A DNA stretch of 64,000 nucleotides from an uncultured Oscillibacter sp. (GCA_910587705.1 CAJUMX010000001.1:186001-250000); one strand, 5' to 3'. Shown: positions 7,910 through 16,527, counted from the stretch's first letter. The notes: generated by a model from the letters alone, not told the origin. Made by a program: numbers and translations.

Positions 7910-9601
7910 TTATTGGTCCATTCCACAGGCCGTCGCCCGCTCAATGAGGCCCCGGTCATGGGTCACCGCGTCATAGTAGCGGAACCCGCCGGCAAAGTTG
8001 TAGGCCTCAAAGCCGCTGCCGGCTAGAATTCGGGAGGCAATGTAGCTGCGCAGGCCGCTCTGGCACATGACGTAGACCGGCTTGCCGGGCTCCAGCTCTC
8101 CCATCCGCTCCCGCAATTCGTCCACCGGAATGTTCCGGAAGCCCTCGATCTGTCCTTGGGCAAACTCGCCCACGGTCCGCACATCCAGCAACGTGGCAGA
8201 GCCGTCCCGAGGGAGGGTGGGAAGGTCCTCCAGAAACCACTGCTTCAATACGCCCTTTTCCAGATTGTCCGCCATAAAGCCCGCCATGTTCACCGGGTCC
8301 TTGGCGGAGGAGTAGGGCGGCGCGTAGGCCAAATCCAGGTCCTTTAGCTGTGTCACCCTCATCCCCGCGTGGATGGCCGTGGCCAGCACGTCAATGCGCT
8401 TGTCCACGCCCTCATAGCCCACGATCTGCGCCCCCAGAAGGCGGAACGTCCCCTTCTCAAAGACCACCTTCATGGTCATAACCTTGCCGCCGGGGTAGTA
8501 GCCCGCGTGGCTCATGGGAGAGAGGATGACCTTATCCACCGCCAGTCCGGCCTTTTTGGCATTGGCTTCGTTGACGCCGGTAGAGGCGGCGGTCATGTCA
8601 AAGACCTTCAGGACGCTACTGCCCTGGCTTCCTTGATAGCGGCTGTCGCCGCCGCAGAGATTGTCCGCTACAATCCGCCCCTGCTTGTTGGCAGGACCCG
8701 CCAGGGAGATCAGCGCGTCCATTCCGGTGACGGCGTGCCGGACCTGCACCGCGTCGCCTACGGCATAGATGTCCGGGACGGAGGTTTCCATCCGGTCGTT
8801 TACCACGATGCTGCCCTTGATTCCAAGCTCCAGGCCCGCATCCCTGGCCAGGGCGGTGTCCGGGGTGACGCCGATGGCTAGCGCCACCATATCCGCGTGA
8901 AGGGGGCGCTCGTCCTTGAGGAGCACGTCCACGCCGCCATCCCGCTCCTGGAAGCCCTCCACCGTCTGTCCCAGCGCCAGCTTCACGCCGTGCCTGCGCA
9001 GCTCGCTGTGAAGAAAGGCCGCCATATCTGGGTCAAAGGGGTTCATCAGCTGCTTGGGCCGCTGCACGATGGTCACATCCACGCCCAGCTCCCGCAGGTT
9101 TTCCGCCAGCTCCAGACCGATGAACCCGCCCCCCGCCAGCACGGCGGACCGGGGTCGGTTCTCCCGGATAAATTCCTTCATGCGGAAGGTGTCCTCCACC
9201 GTCCGCAGGGTGAACAGCTTCTCCAGCCCGACACCGGGTAGTCTTGGCTGCGTAGGCTTCGCCCCGGGGGAGAGAATCAGCTTGTCATAGCCTTCCTCGA
9301 ATTCCTCGCCGGTCTCCAGATTCTTGACGGAGACGGTTTTGCGCTCCGGGTGGAGGGCCGTGACCTCGTGGCGGACCCGCATCTCCACCCGGAAGCGGGA
9401 GAAGAAGCTCTCCGGTGTCTGAAGGGTCAGGGCCTCCGGGTCGGTGATCGCGCCGCCGATGTAATAGGGCAGACCGCAGTTGGCATAGGAAATGTACCCG
9501 GACCGCTCAAACACGATGATCTGCGCCTGTTCGTCCAGACGGCGGAGCCGGGCCGCCGCCGTGGCGCCTCCCGCCACACCGCCTACAATGATAACCTTCA
9601 T
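7910..9601 (-). CDS. CoA-disulfide reductase / rhodanese fusion
   Basis: A 563-residue flavoprotein. The N-terminal part is a class III pyridine-nucleotide disulfide oxidoreductase: FAD fold VIIVGGVAGGATAAARLRR, single active cysteine Cys42 in SYANCGLPYY, NAD(P)H-binding segment AVLAGGGFIGLELAENLRE. The C-terminal about 100 residues are a rhodanese domain with its cysteine near 513 in CQSGLRS. This is the CoADR-Rhd architecture, known for reducing CoA disulfide, CoA persulfide or polysulfide with NAD(P)H. It is 13 nt downstream of trxA on the same transcript, which points to thiol/persulfide homeostasis or oxygen defence. Polysulfide handling would fit the cysteine-degrading genes further along the window, but that link is inference. 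Confidence 0.9.
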   Translation of the reverse strand: MKVIIVGGVAGGATAAARLRRLDEQAQIIVFERSGYISYANCGLPYYIGGAITDPEALTLQTPESFFSRFRVEMRVRHEVTALHPERKTVSVKNLETGEEFEEGYDKLILSPGAKPTQPRLPGVGLEKLFTLRTVEDTFRMKEFIRENRPRSAVLAGGGFIGLELAENLRELGVDVTIVQRPKQLMNPFDPDMAAFLHSELRRHGVKLALGQTVEGFQERDGGVDVLLKDERPLHADMVALAIGVTPDTALARDAGLELGIKGSIVVNDRMETSVPDIYAVGDAVQVRHAVTGMDALISLAGPANKQGRIVADNLCGGDSRYQGSQGSSVLKVFDMTAASTGVNEANAKKAGLAVDKVILSPMSHAGYYPGGKVMTMKVVFEKGTFRLLGAQIVGYEGVDKRIDVLATAIHAGMRVTQLKDLDLAYAPPYSSAKDPVNMAGFMADNLEKGVLKQWFLEDLPTLPRDGSATLLDVRTVGEFAQGQIEGFRNIPVDELRERMGELEPGKPVYVMCQSGLRSYIASRILAGSGFEAYNFAGGFRYYDAVTHDRGLIERATACGMDQ

Positions 9602-9614
9602 GTCCGTTCCTCCT

Positions 9615-9920
9615 TTACAGCATGGCGAGAATTTGGCCCTTGGGCCGGGCGCCCACGGCCTGACGGATGACCTTCCCGTCCTTCATGACCACCAGCATGG
9701 GAATACTCAACACGCCAAACTGGCCCGCCAGCTCCGGCTGTTCGTCCACGTTGACCTTGCCCACCTTAACATCGGGCCGCTCCTGGGCAATTTCCTCCAG
9801 AACCGGGTGAATCATGCGGCAGGGGCCGCACCACGGGGCCCAGAAATCCAGCAGGACGGGCCGGTCGGCGTGGATGACCTCCTGAGAGAAGTTGGTTTTA
9901 TTGATGGAAACTGTGTTCAT
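9615..9920 (-). CDS. trxA: Thioredoxin
   Basis: A 101-residue thioredoxin with the canonical WCGPC active site (Cys31 and Cys34) in a full-length single-domain fold (LDFWAPWCGPCRMIHPVLEE, cis-proline region LSIPMLVVMKDG). It reduces protein disulfides in the cytoplasm. It is the first gene of a two-gene unit with the CoA-disulfide reductase. AGGAGG precedes the ATG. No thioredoxin reductase is adjacent, so electrons come from an enzyme encoded elsewhere or possibly the partner flavoprotein. Confidence 0.95.
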   Translation of the reverse strand: MNTVSINKTNFSQEVIHADRPVLLDFWAPWCGPCRMIHPVLEEIAQERPDVKVGKVNVDEQPELAGQFGVLSIPMLVVMKDGKVIRQAVGARPKGQILAML

Positions 9921-10009
9921 GGGATATCCTCCTTGTGTTTTTTCTTGGTGGATTCATCATAGCGCTTTTCCAAGCCGCCTTCCGTGATCTTGTCACCAAA
10001 CGGCGGTCC

Positions 10010-10050
10010 GCAAAACAAAAGCGCCCCAACCGCAGTAAGGTTGGGGCGCT
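10010..10050 (-). terminator. Strong terminator after the solute-binding lipoprotein gene
   Basis: A perfect 12-bp stem AGCGCCCCAACC (10020-10031) / GGTTGGGGCGCT (10039-10050), 7-nt loop; on the minus strand it is followed by TTTTGTTTTG. It isolates the sensor-kinase unit from trxA. Confidence 0.93.
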
Positions 10051-10061
10051 CTATTTTCCGA

Positions 10062-11381
10062 TTACGCCTGATCCCGCACGGCGGCCTGCAATTCATCAAA
10101 AGCCGCCATGCACGCGTCCACAGACGCGCCGTTCAGCAGGTCCCGCACAATCAAGCAGGTATTCCCCCACTGCTCCACGTTCATTCCGGCGTTGGAGCCC
10201 AAGACATAAATGCCCTCCTCAATCCGGTCGTTCAAGGGTCTCAGGGCGGGTACGCAGTCCACCTTTATATTTTTAGAGGGAGAGATGACCCGGTTGGTCT
10301 CCGAGTAGAGCTGAAGCGCCTCGTCGGAGATCATAACGTCCAGAACCTTGGCGGCGTCCTCCCGGTGCTCCGCCTCCGCCCCCACGGCCATGCCCGTCAT
10401 GGGCATCACCGGCATCTGCCCCCAGCTGCTGGGGAAGCCGATGACCTGCATCTCAAAATCCGTCTTTCCATAGGCGGTCTCCGTATTCGCCGCTCCCCAG
10501 TAGGCCATGACCATCGGGGTTTTTCCCGCCAGGAAATCCGGTCCCTCTCCCTCAATGGCCTCGCTGACGGCGGCCTTCTCCGCATCGATATAGCCCTCGT
10601 CTATCAGGGTCTGGAGAAACTCGAAGCCGGGGCGCAGATAGTCGCTGTACCGGGCCGCTCCGCTGTTGAGGGCGGCAATTTCCTCCTCTACGCTTCCGCC
10701 GTTATAAAGGTCCGCGTAAGCAATGGCAAAGACAAAGTTCTCCAGCCACCAGCGGTTCGCGCCCACGGGGGTCTCGATGCCATTTTCCTGGAACACCCGG
10801 CAGCACTCCAAAAAATCCTCCGGCGTCTCCGGCAGAGCCAGGTCATACTGATCAAAAAGGTCCTTGTTGACAAACAGCCCGTAAGCCACCACCTCCTGGG
10901 GGATGGCCACCAGCTTCCCGTCCACCGTGTTGGCGGCCAGGATGATGTCCCGCAGGTTCTTTACGTTGTCCAGCCCCGATAGGTCCATCAGCTTTCCCTC
11001 TGCCCCCAGGGCCAGCACGGTATCCGGATTCAACAGGTAGAGGTCGTCCATGTTGTTCCGGGCCCGGTCCAGGGTAACCTCGTCGTAGGTCTTATCCTGG
11101 TAGCTTTCCGCCGTATAGGTCCTGTAGACCATGGTGACGCCCAGCTGCTCCTCCGCCATCATAACCGTCAGGTCCGACGCGGTACGGGCCACGTTCTCTG
11201 CGTGAGGGTCGGACTTTTCCATGGGACTGAAAAAATTGACAACCCGTTCCTCCTCCTCATCCTGGGGAATCAGGTTGGTGGGGTTCGTCCTGCCGCCGCA
11301 GGCGGCCAGAGACACGGCTAGCCCCCCCGCCAGACAGGCGGCGGCCCATTGCCGGACAATTCTTCTCACACGGCTCTTCAT
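10062..11381 (-). CDS. Extracellular solute-binding lipoprotein, kinase-coupled
   Basis: A 439-residue family 1-type solute-binding protein anchored as a lipoprotein: basic start, hydrophobic stretch and lipobox LAAC with Cys28. The body shows typical sugar-binding-protein segments (ENGIETPVGANRWWLENFVFAIAYADLYNGG, FLAGKTPMVMAYWGAANTE). Its ATG overlaps the stop of the upstream sensor kinase gene (ATGA, 11378-11381), and its ribosome site AAAGGAAG lies inside the kinase gene, so the two are translationally coupled. No ABC permease or ATPase gene is nearby. It may deliver ligand to the kinase's extracellular domain rather than feed a transporter; the ligand is unknown. Confidence 0.88.
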   Translation of the reverse strand: MKSRVRRIVRQWAAACLAGGLAVSLAACGGRTNPTNLIPQDEEEERVVNFFSPMEKSDPHAENVARTASDLTVMMAEEQLGVTMVYRTYTAESYQDKTYDEVTLDRARNNMDDLYLLNPDTVLALGAEGKLMDLSGLDNVKNLRDIILAANTVDGKLVAIPQEVVAYGLFVNKDLFDQYDLALPETPEDFLECCRVFQENGIETPVGANRWWLENFVFAIAYADLYNGGSVEEEIAALNSGAARYSDYLRPGFEFLQTLIDEGYIDAEKAAVSEAIEGEGPDFLAGKTPMVMAYWGAANTETAYGKTDFEMQVIGFPSSWGQMPVMPMTGMAVGAEAEHREDAAKVLDVMISDEALQLYSETNRVISPSKNIKVDCVPALRPLNDRIEEGIYVLGSNAGMNVEQWGNTCLIVRDLLNGASVDACMAAFDELQAAVRDQA

Positions 11382-13933
11382 AATGCTTCCTTTCGCGTGA
11401 CACAGTGTTGGATAACCTTCTTCAAAAGCTCCATATCCAGCGGCTTGGCCACATGGGCGTCCATGCCGGCGGCCAGGGCCGCCTTTTCATCCTCCGCAAA
11501 GGCGTTGGCCGTCATGGCGATGATGGGAATGTGGGCCGCGTCGGAACGCTCCAGCGCGCGAATGGCCCGAGCGGCTTCATGGCCGTTCATCACCGGCATC
11601 TGAACGTCCATCAAAATCGCGTCGAATTCCCCTTCCTTCGCCCCCTGGAAGCGTTCCACCGCCAGAAGGCCGTTTTCCATGATCTCACAGGAGGCTCCCT
11701 CCAGCTCCAGGAGCTCCGCCAAAATCTCGGCGTTGATCTCGTTGTCCTCCGCGGCCAGGAACCGCAGTCCTTCCAGGCTGGCGGTCTCCTCCCCCTCGCC
11801 GGCTTCCTCCGTTCCCCACAGCTCCTCCACCTTCTCCCGGAAGGCGGAGACAAAGAACGGCTTTTCCAGGATGCTGGTGCGCTCAATTTCAAGGGCCTCT
11901 CCCATCCGCTCCTCGTCGCAGACGGTCAAAAGCAAAATGGGCACGGAAGCCGGAAGCGCCTCCCGCAGCTCCCTTGCCGCAGGCAGACCATGGGCGTCCC
12001 AGTCCAGCAGGGCAATCTGATACTCCCCGCCGTCCCGGACCCAGCCCAGCGCCTCTTCTACGCTGGAGGCGGCATCTAGCTGGACGCCCGTATCCTGCAT
12101 GAGGGCCTGGATATCCTCCCGGTCCTCCTCGTCTCCATCCACTACCAGGACCCGGGTGACGCCTCGCTTCTCCCAGAACTGCCGGTCCGCCTGCCCCTCT
12201 TGGATGCGGAACTCCAGATCGACCTGGAAGATCGTCCCCCGGTCCACCTCGCTTTCAACGCCGATGGTCCCGCCCATAAGCTCTACGATGCTCTTGGTGA
12301 TGGCCATGCCCAGCCCGGTGCCCTGGACCTTGTTCGTCGTGCTGTTTTCCGCCCTGGTGAAGGCGTCGAAGATGGTTTCAAGATACTCCGGCGTCATTCC
12401 ATAGCCGTCGTCCTCCACCTCGATGCGAATATGCTCGTACTGGTTGGAACGCTGCTTTAGTCCGATGATCCGGAACCAGATATGTCCGCCCTCCGGCGTG
12501 TACTTCACCGCGTTGGAGAGAAGATTGATCAGGATTTGATTGATCCGCGTTTCGTCTCCCACCAGGTATTCGTGGTGAACGCCGGTCACTTCCAGATAAA
12601 ATTCCTGTCCCCTGGCCCGGGCCATGGGCTGGATGATGGCGTCCACGGAGGAAATGACATCGTTGAGGGAGAATTCCTCCAGGTTCAGCACCACCTTCCC
12701 GCTCTCGATCTTGGAGACATCCAAAATGTCGTTGATCAGGCTGAGGAGGTGCTGGCCGGAGGCCGTAATCTTCTTTGTGTACTCCCGCACCTTGGCGGGG
12801 TCTCCCGCGTCTCTGGAGAGTAGCGAGGTAAAGCCCAGCACAGCGTTCATGGGCGTGCGGATATCATGGGACATGTTGGAGAGGAAGGTGGTCTTGGATT
12901 CGCTGGCAATCTGGGCGGCCTGGAGCGCCTCCGCCAGCTGCTGGCTGTGAATCCGCCGTTCCTCCTCCTGCTCCTTGCGGAGCTTATCCTGCTGCCGCCA
13001 GTTGAGGTAATACAAAAGAATACACAGGAAAAACGCCGCCAGCATGGAGGCCACGACGAAAAAGAGATTCTGATTGATGGTCCGCCCCTCTCGCTGGATG
13101 GCCTCCACCGGCACATACCCCACCAAGAAGGTGGTTCCGCCGTTGACGGACCACATATAGTTCAGCGCATCCTCTCCCCGAATGTCGTGATAGTACAACA
13201 GGTTTCTCCCGCTGTTCAGGCAGCGCTCCACCTCCGCCTGTATCTCGGGGTCCCGCAGGTCGTTGGCCCGGTAAAAGTCGGTCAGGTTCAGGTGGCCCGC
13301 GTTCCGCTCGCCCATGCCCTTGGGCTTTAGAACGAAGCGCTCGCTCTCCGCGTCCATGATGTAGAGCGCGGCCTGCTGGTTGTAAAACCCCGCTGGCAGA
13401 GATTTGTCAATAGCGTCATAGATATACTCCGCGTAAAGCGTCCCGATCTCCCGGCCACCCCGCTCAACAGGGCATTTAATGGTGTAGGACCATGTTCCCA
13501 TATGGTTCAGATAGGACTGGGACACCGGCATGCCCGTCACCGTTCCGCCGGCGGAGAAATCCAGTCCATCCTCTGCAAAGGTCTCCCCGGTATTGGAGAT
13601 GCCCTCGGACTCTCCGGCAAGGATCAGGGACAGCTTTGACATCGTTTGGTTTCGCTCATAGCCGCGGATATAATCCTCCGGGTCCTCCACCCGGGCAAGC
13701 TCCTGGGCAATCAGCCCCTGGAACTCCGCCTCGCTTCGCAAGATGGCCTCGATGGTGCACTGAAGCAGGTCCAGGCTCTCGCTCAGGTTTTGAATGGCGG
13801 ATTCGGACATCTCCCTGGTGATTTTCCGGGACACTCCCAATACCATCGTTCCGAGCAGGCAAAAAACCAATATAATGGAGAACAGCAGGGGAATTCCCTG
13901 CCGGCGCTCCCACTTGTTTGGAGTCTTTTTCAT
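11378..13933 (-). CDS. Hybrid sensor histidine kinase with two receiver domains
   Basis: An 851-residue membrane kinase. It has TM1 at about 14-34, an extracellular sensor domain (about 40-285), TM2 at about 289-311, and a coiled linker. HisKA follows, with the phospho-histidine in SNMSHDIRTP (His356), then HATPase_c with DDGYGMTP and GTGLGMAITK. Receiver 1 (RVLVVDGDEEDRED, phospho-acceptor in LLDWDAHG) has the acidic pair altered to DGDEED. The second receiver is complete (AAEDNEIN, ILMDVQMPVMNG). The ATG at 13933 is preferred over a longer frame because GGAGA precedes it and the TM segment starts soon after. There is no separate response regulator or HPt domain next to it, so the output is unknown. 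It is cotranscribed with the solute-binding lipoprotein. Confidence 0.92.
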   Translation of the reverse strand: MKKTPNKWERRQGIPLLFSIILVFCLLGTMVLGVSRKITREMSESAIQNLSESLDLLQCTIEAILRSEAEFQGLIAQELARVEDPEDYIRGYERNQTMSKLSLILAGESEGISNTGETFAEDGLDFSAGGTVTGMPVSQSYLNHMGTWSYTIKCPVERGGREIGTLYAEYIYDAIDKSLPAGFYNQQAALYIMDAESERFVLKPKGMGERNAGHLNLTDFYRANDLRDPEIQAEVERCLNSGRNLLYYHDIRGEDALNYMWSVNGGTTFLVGYVPVEAIQREGRTINQNLFFVVASMLAAFFLCILLYYLNWRQQDKLRKEQEEERRIHSQQLAEALQAAQIASESKTTFLSNMSHDIRTPMNAVLGFTSLLSRDAGDPAKVREYTKKITASGQHLLSLINDILDVSKIESGKVVLNLEEFSLNDVISSVDAIIQPMARARGQEFYLEVTGVHHEYLVGDETRINQILINLLSNAVKYTPEGGHIWFRIIGLKQRSNQYEHIRIEVEDDGYGMTPEYLETIFDAFTRAENSTTNKVQGTGLGMAITKSIVELMGGTIGVESEVDRGTIFQVDLEFRIQEGQADRQFWEKRGVTRVLVVDGDEEDREDIQALMQDTGVQLDAASSVEEALGWVRDGGEYQIALLDWDAHGLPAARELREALPASVPILLLTVCDEERMGEALEIERTSILEKPFFVSAFREKVEELWGTEEAGEGEETASLEGLRFLAAEDNEINAEILAELLELEGASCEIMENGLLAVERFQGAKEGEFDAILMDVQMPVMNGHEAARAIRALERSDAAHIPIIAMTANAFAEDEKAALAAGMDAHVAKPLDMELLKKVIQHCVTRKEAL

Positions 13934-14030
13934 TGGCGGTCTCCATTCTGACGCTCCGGGAAAGAAACGTCCGCCCGTCCGGGGGAAAACCATGCTCCGC
14001 CCCCGGAAAGATCAAGGCTTATTCTGGTTC

Positions 14031-14060
14031 ATTATACTATTTCTTCCCTTTTAGTGTCAA
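14031..14060 (-). promoter_or_regulatory. Sigma-A promoter of the sensor-kinase operon
   Basis: Minus-strand TTGACA (14060-14055) and TATAAT (14036-14031) with an 18-nt spacer, about 100 nt before the kinase start. In the rest of the 395-base gap (13934-14328) I see only the terminator at 14241-14278. Confidence 0.8.
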
Positions 14061-14240
14061 TAGAGGCAGCGTGGAGAAAACGGTCCAGCCGCTGGCGAAA
14101 GACCCCTTAAAAAATACCGATCTGTTCCAATCCGCCAGTCGGGTAAGCGCAGAAAGCCCCCTTACGGCACCCTTAGGACCGTTTTCATGATTATACACAA
14201 TTATTAGTCAGCGTTATTGGAAGATATATCCAATACTTCT

Positions 14241-14278
14241 AAAAAAGCCCGGGCCCTCCTTCCACGGAGACCCCGGGT
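14241..14278 (-). terminator. Terminator after the hypothetical gene pair
   Basis: On the minus strand CCCGGG-TCTCC pairs with GGAG-CCCGGG, followed by CTTTTTT. Confidence 0.8.
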
Positions 14279-14328
14279 CATTCCTTCCCCTCTCAATGGG
14301 AACACTCGCTCTCATACGCAGCCGGTAC

Positions 14329-14925
14329 TCATGCGCCCGCTCCCCGCTTGGAGGAAAACAGGTCCGCCGACAAAAGGCCCTTGATCAGATTGGACACCCG
14401 GCCGCAGGCGGACGCCTGATCGTAAATCGGGGAGACATCCTGATACTTGGGCGTCCCGTCGGGATTCCGCTCCCGGGACAGCTCCGCCCCCCATTTCTTT
14501 AGGGAAAAGGCCCACTGATCCAGGTAGTCCAAGGGGTTTCCCGGCCAGCGGTTGATACGGTCCAGCGTGTCCCACATGTCCGCCGAGGTCGGGAAGGGGT
14601 TGTTCATATCCCCCAGAGGCACCAGATGGAGCATCATATTCGTTCCCTGGTAATCTATGTCGCTGACGGCACCCATGGCGTTCAGCTCGTGCATCAAATC
14701 CATCCACTCCACCTTGGATATGGCGTTCGGGTTGGCTTTCAGCCGCTGCAAGGTCTTTTTCGCCCCGTCGGTGAGCTTGTCGGCAATCTCCTGCTTCTCG
14801 CCGGAGAGAAGGTCTGAAAAGTCCACCGACGGCCCGTCCGGGTTTACGCCCGCGGGCTTATACTTTCCCCACTCCGAGGTGGGGATTCCGGTGTTGTTGA
14901 CAATGTAATTTACTCCCGAATCCAT
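14329..14925 (-). CDS. Hypothetical protein, second of a pair
   Basis: A 198-residue soluble protein that I do not recognise. It has no signal peptide, membrane segment or obvious catalytic motif. The middle contains a helical stretch with VEWMDLMHELNAMGAVSD and later LDYLDQWAFSLKKWG. Both have weak counterparts at similar positions in the neighbouring upstream gene, so the two may be distant paralogues. The start at 14925 follows AAAGGGGGAATATCGT. It lies 28 nt downstream of its partner, so the two form one transcript. Function unknown. Confidence 0.75.
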   Translation of the reverse strand: MDSGVNYIVNNTGIPTSEWGKYKPAGVNPDGPSVDFSDLLSGEKQEIADKLTDGAKKTLQRLKANPNAISKVEWMDLMHELNAMGAVSDIDYQGTNMMLHLVPLGDMNNPFPTSADMWDTLDRINRWPGNPLDYLDQWAFSLKKWGAELSRERNPDGTPKYQDVSPIYDQASACGRVSNLIKGLLSADLFSSKRGAGA

Positions 14926-14953
14926 ACGATATTCCCCCTTTCCGTGATTCCGC

Positions 14954-15553
14954 TTAAATCCAGCCCCGGGCCATGGCCTCGGCTCCGGTGATAAAGTCGG
15001 GCCAATCGTCCTCCCGGAAATCCTTTGCCCAGGAGAGAATATCGTCCAGGCTGCGGAACCCCACCATGGGGGCCTCGTCAAAGCCGCGGAGCCACGCGGC
15101 TTTGGAATCCGGGTCCACAGAGGTCTGGAATACTCCGCCGTCCAAATCCATATCCAGCCGGATCATCGTGGTGCCCTCGGCACAGCGCAGCCCCTTTTCG
15201 CTGAGGATGCCCAGCTCCTTCATGGTGTTTAGCGCATCGTAGATTTCAAAAGCGGACAGGTCTCCGGTGTAATGCTCCCGCAGAAACGCCAGGTTTTCTT
15301 CCGTCCAGCCCTGGGAGCCCGGAAGAACCGCCTCCGGCTGCCGGGCCTTCCAGGCCCGGTAGTCGTCCTTGAACTGCATATACACGGAGTCCAGCGTCTG
15401 GCCCGGCGGAAGCTCCCGCATCTTCTGCCGCTGGCGCTCTACATCTAAATACAGGTCGAAGGCCGACGCCTGACCGGCTCCCCGAGTCGCCTGACGGGGC
15501 CCGGTTCCGGAACAGGGAAAGGCGGGGGAAAAGCGATTGCCTGGAATGTTCAT
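14954..15553 (-). CDS. Hypothetical protein, first of a pair
   Basis: A 199-residue soluble protein with no recognised family. The N-terminal 40 residues are low in structure (Pro, Gly and Arg rich). The rest is predicted helical, with AFEIYDALNTMKELGILSE followed by a more strand-like TTMIRLDMDLDGGVF and a terminal FRSLDDILSWAKDFRED. The ATG at 15553 follows a TTGGAGGG site. It is first in a two-gene minus-strand operon with its own promoter (15613-15641). It has no secretion signal. Similar length and shared helical pattern with the second gene suggest a duplicated pair, which could form a heterodimer. Confidence 0.75.
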   Translation of the reverse strand: MNIPGNRFSPAFPCSGTGPRQATRGAGQASAFDLYLDVERQRQKMRELPPGQTLDSVYMQFKDDYRAWKARQPEAVLPGSQGWTEENLAFLREHYTGDLSAFEIYDALNTMKELGILSEKGLRCAEGTTMIRLDMDLDGGVFQTSVDPDSKAAWLRGFDEAPMVGFRSLDDILSWAKDFREDDWPDFITGAEAMARGWI

Positions 15554-15612
15554 GAGTATTCCCTCCAAATGTTGATTGGGGGCAGCTGTGGAAAAAGCCG
15601 TCCTCTGGGAAA

Positions 15613-15641
15613 AGAATACCACTCTATTTTTCTCTTGTCAA
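15613..15641 (-). promoter_or_regulatory. Sigma-A promoter of the hypothetical gene pair
   Basis: Minus-strand TTGACA (15641-15636) and TATTCT (15618-15613), 17-nt spacer. Confidence 0.8.
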
Positions 15642-15694
15642 TATTATTTCTTTAAGAGAGATAATTTGTGTTGTGAAATCACTTTCTATGCTTA

Positions 15695-15723
15695 TTGACG
15701 GAGGGGTGGGGATGTTGTATCAT
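15695..15723 (+). promoter_or_regulatory. Sigma-A promoter of the PadR-like gene
   Basis: TTGACG (15695-15700) and TATCAT (15718-15723), 17-nt spacer. It is divergent from the hypothetical-pair promoter with about 55 nt between the two -35 boxes, so one regulator could control both. Confidence 0.65.
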
Positions 15724-15772
15724 GGGCATACTGTGTAATTGTCGGCCACGTTTGAGAAAGGGGGGGCGCAGG

Positions 15773-16153
15773 ATGCCTGCATTGCGGAATGACCCGGGAC
15801 GGGGCATGGAGGACAACTTGAAACGGGCGGTGACGGAGATGCTGGTCCTGACCCTGCTGAGCCGGGAGGATATGCACGCCCACCAGATTATGCGGTGTCT
15901 GGAGGAGGAAACCGGGCATACCCTAAGCTTAGCGTCTCCCTATATGCTGTTCTACCGGCTGATGGAAAACGGCTATATTCTGGAGGCCTATAAAAAAGCC
16001 GCCCCGGATGGGCGGCGGAGGCAGTACTATCAGATCACCGTGGAGGGCGTGCGCTATTTGGCGGACCTGCTTACCCTGTACCATCGAATCACCAACGGCG
16101 TTGCCCTGCTGCTGGGGGAGCGGGACCGTGAGACCCTGGAGGAGGAGGCGTAA
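15773..16153 (+). CDS. PadR-like winged-helix regulator
   Basis: A 126-residue DNA-binding protein with PadR-type winged helix: MLVLTLLSREDMHAHQIMRCLEEETG (helices 1-2), the recognition region around LASPYMLFYRLMENGYILEAYKK, and a wing with GRRRQYYQITVEGVRYLADL. The C-terminal helix (TLYHRITNGVALLLGERDRETLEEEA) would mediate dimerisation. The ATG at 15773 follows a run of G (GAAAGGGGGGG). It is divergent from the hypothetical gene pair, a common arrangement for a PadR repressor and its target. Effector unknown. Confidence 0.88.
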   Translation: MPALRNDPGRGMEDNLKRAVTEMLVLTLLSREDMHAHQIMRCLEEETGHTLSLASPYMLFYRLMENGYILEAYKKAAPDGRRRQYYQITVEGVRYLADLLTLYHRITNGVALLLGERDRETLEEEA

Positions 16154-16193
16154 ATCCGCCCCTTCGGCGCTGTGGGGCGCTTATAGAAAGATG

Positions 16194-16252
16194 ACCTCCC
16201 CTGGAGTGGCCCGTGGATGGGACCGCTCCAGGGGAGGTATTTTATTTTTTTA
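16194..16252 (+). terminator. Terminator after the PadR-like gene
   Basis: ACCTCCCCTGGAG (16194-16206) pairs with CTCCAGGGGAGGT (16226-16238), followed by ATTTTATTTTTTT. It also separates the convergent sulfur operon. Confidence 0.93.
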
Positions 16253-16275
16253 CCGCGTGTCTTTCCGGCCGGGGT

Positions 16276-16527
16276 TCAGTTGAGAACCGCATCCAGATCC
16301 CGGGTGGCGGTCCCGTCCTCCAGGACGAAGCAGGGAATCCCTATGCCGCCGTTTTCCCGGATGTCGGCATAGACGGGGCTGTCCTGCCGCAGGGCCAGGT
16401 AGACCTTCAGGTCAGGCAGGCTGGCGGAGAGGTTCTTGAAGTCGATCTCCGTCTTGGCCTCGCTGAGGCGGTTCAGGGCGTACAGGGTGTCGGGGCACAG
16501 GTGGCTTCCAATAACGGTAACTTTCAT
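16276..16527 (-). CDS. Glutaredoxin-like protein
   Basis: An 83-residue single thioredoxin-fold protein resembling glutaredoxin. The start MKVTVIGSHLCPDTLYALNRL carries a CPDT active-site-like motif with one cysteine where glutaredoxins have CPYC. A second conserved region GGIGIPCFVLEDG contains the cis-proline with a Cys directly after it. The start at 16527 gives an 8-nt spacing from AGGAG; the ATG at 16533 would be too close. It is the last gene of the malY-transporter operon (57-nt gap), so a role in reducing imported cystine or handling persulfide is suggested by context. Being monothiol at the active site, it is not a standard glutaredoxin. Confidence 0.8.
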   Translation of the reverse strand: MKVTVIGSHLCPDTLYALNRLSEAKTEIDFKNLSASLPDLKVYLALRQDSPVYADIRENGGIGIPCFVLEDGTATRDLDAVLN

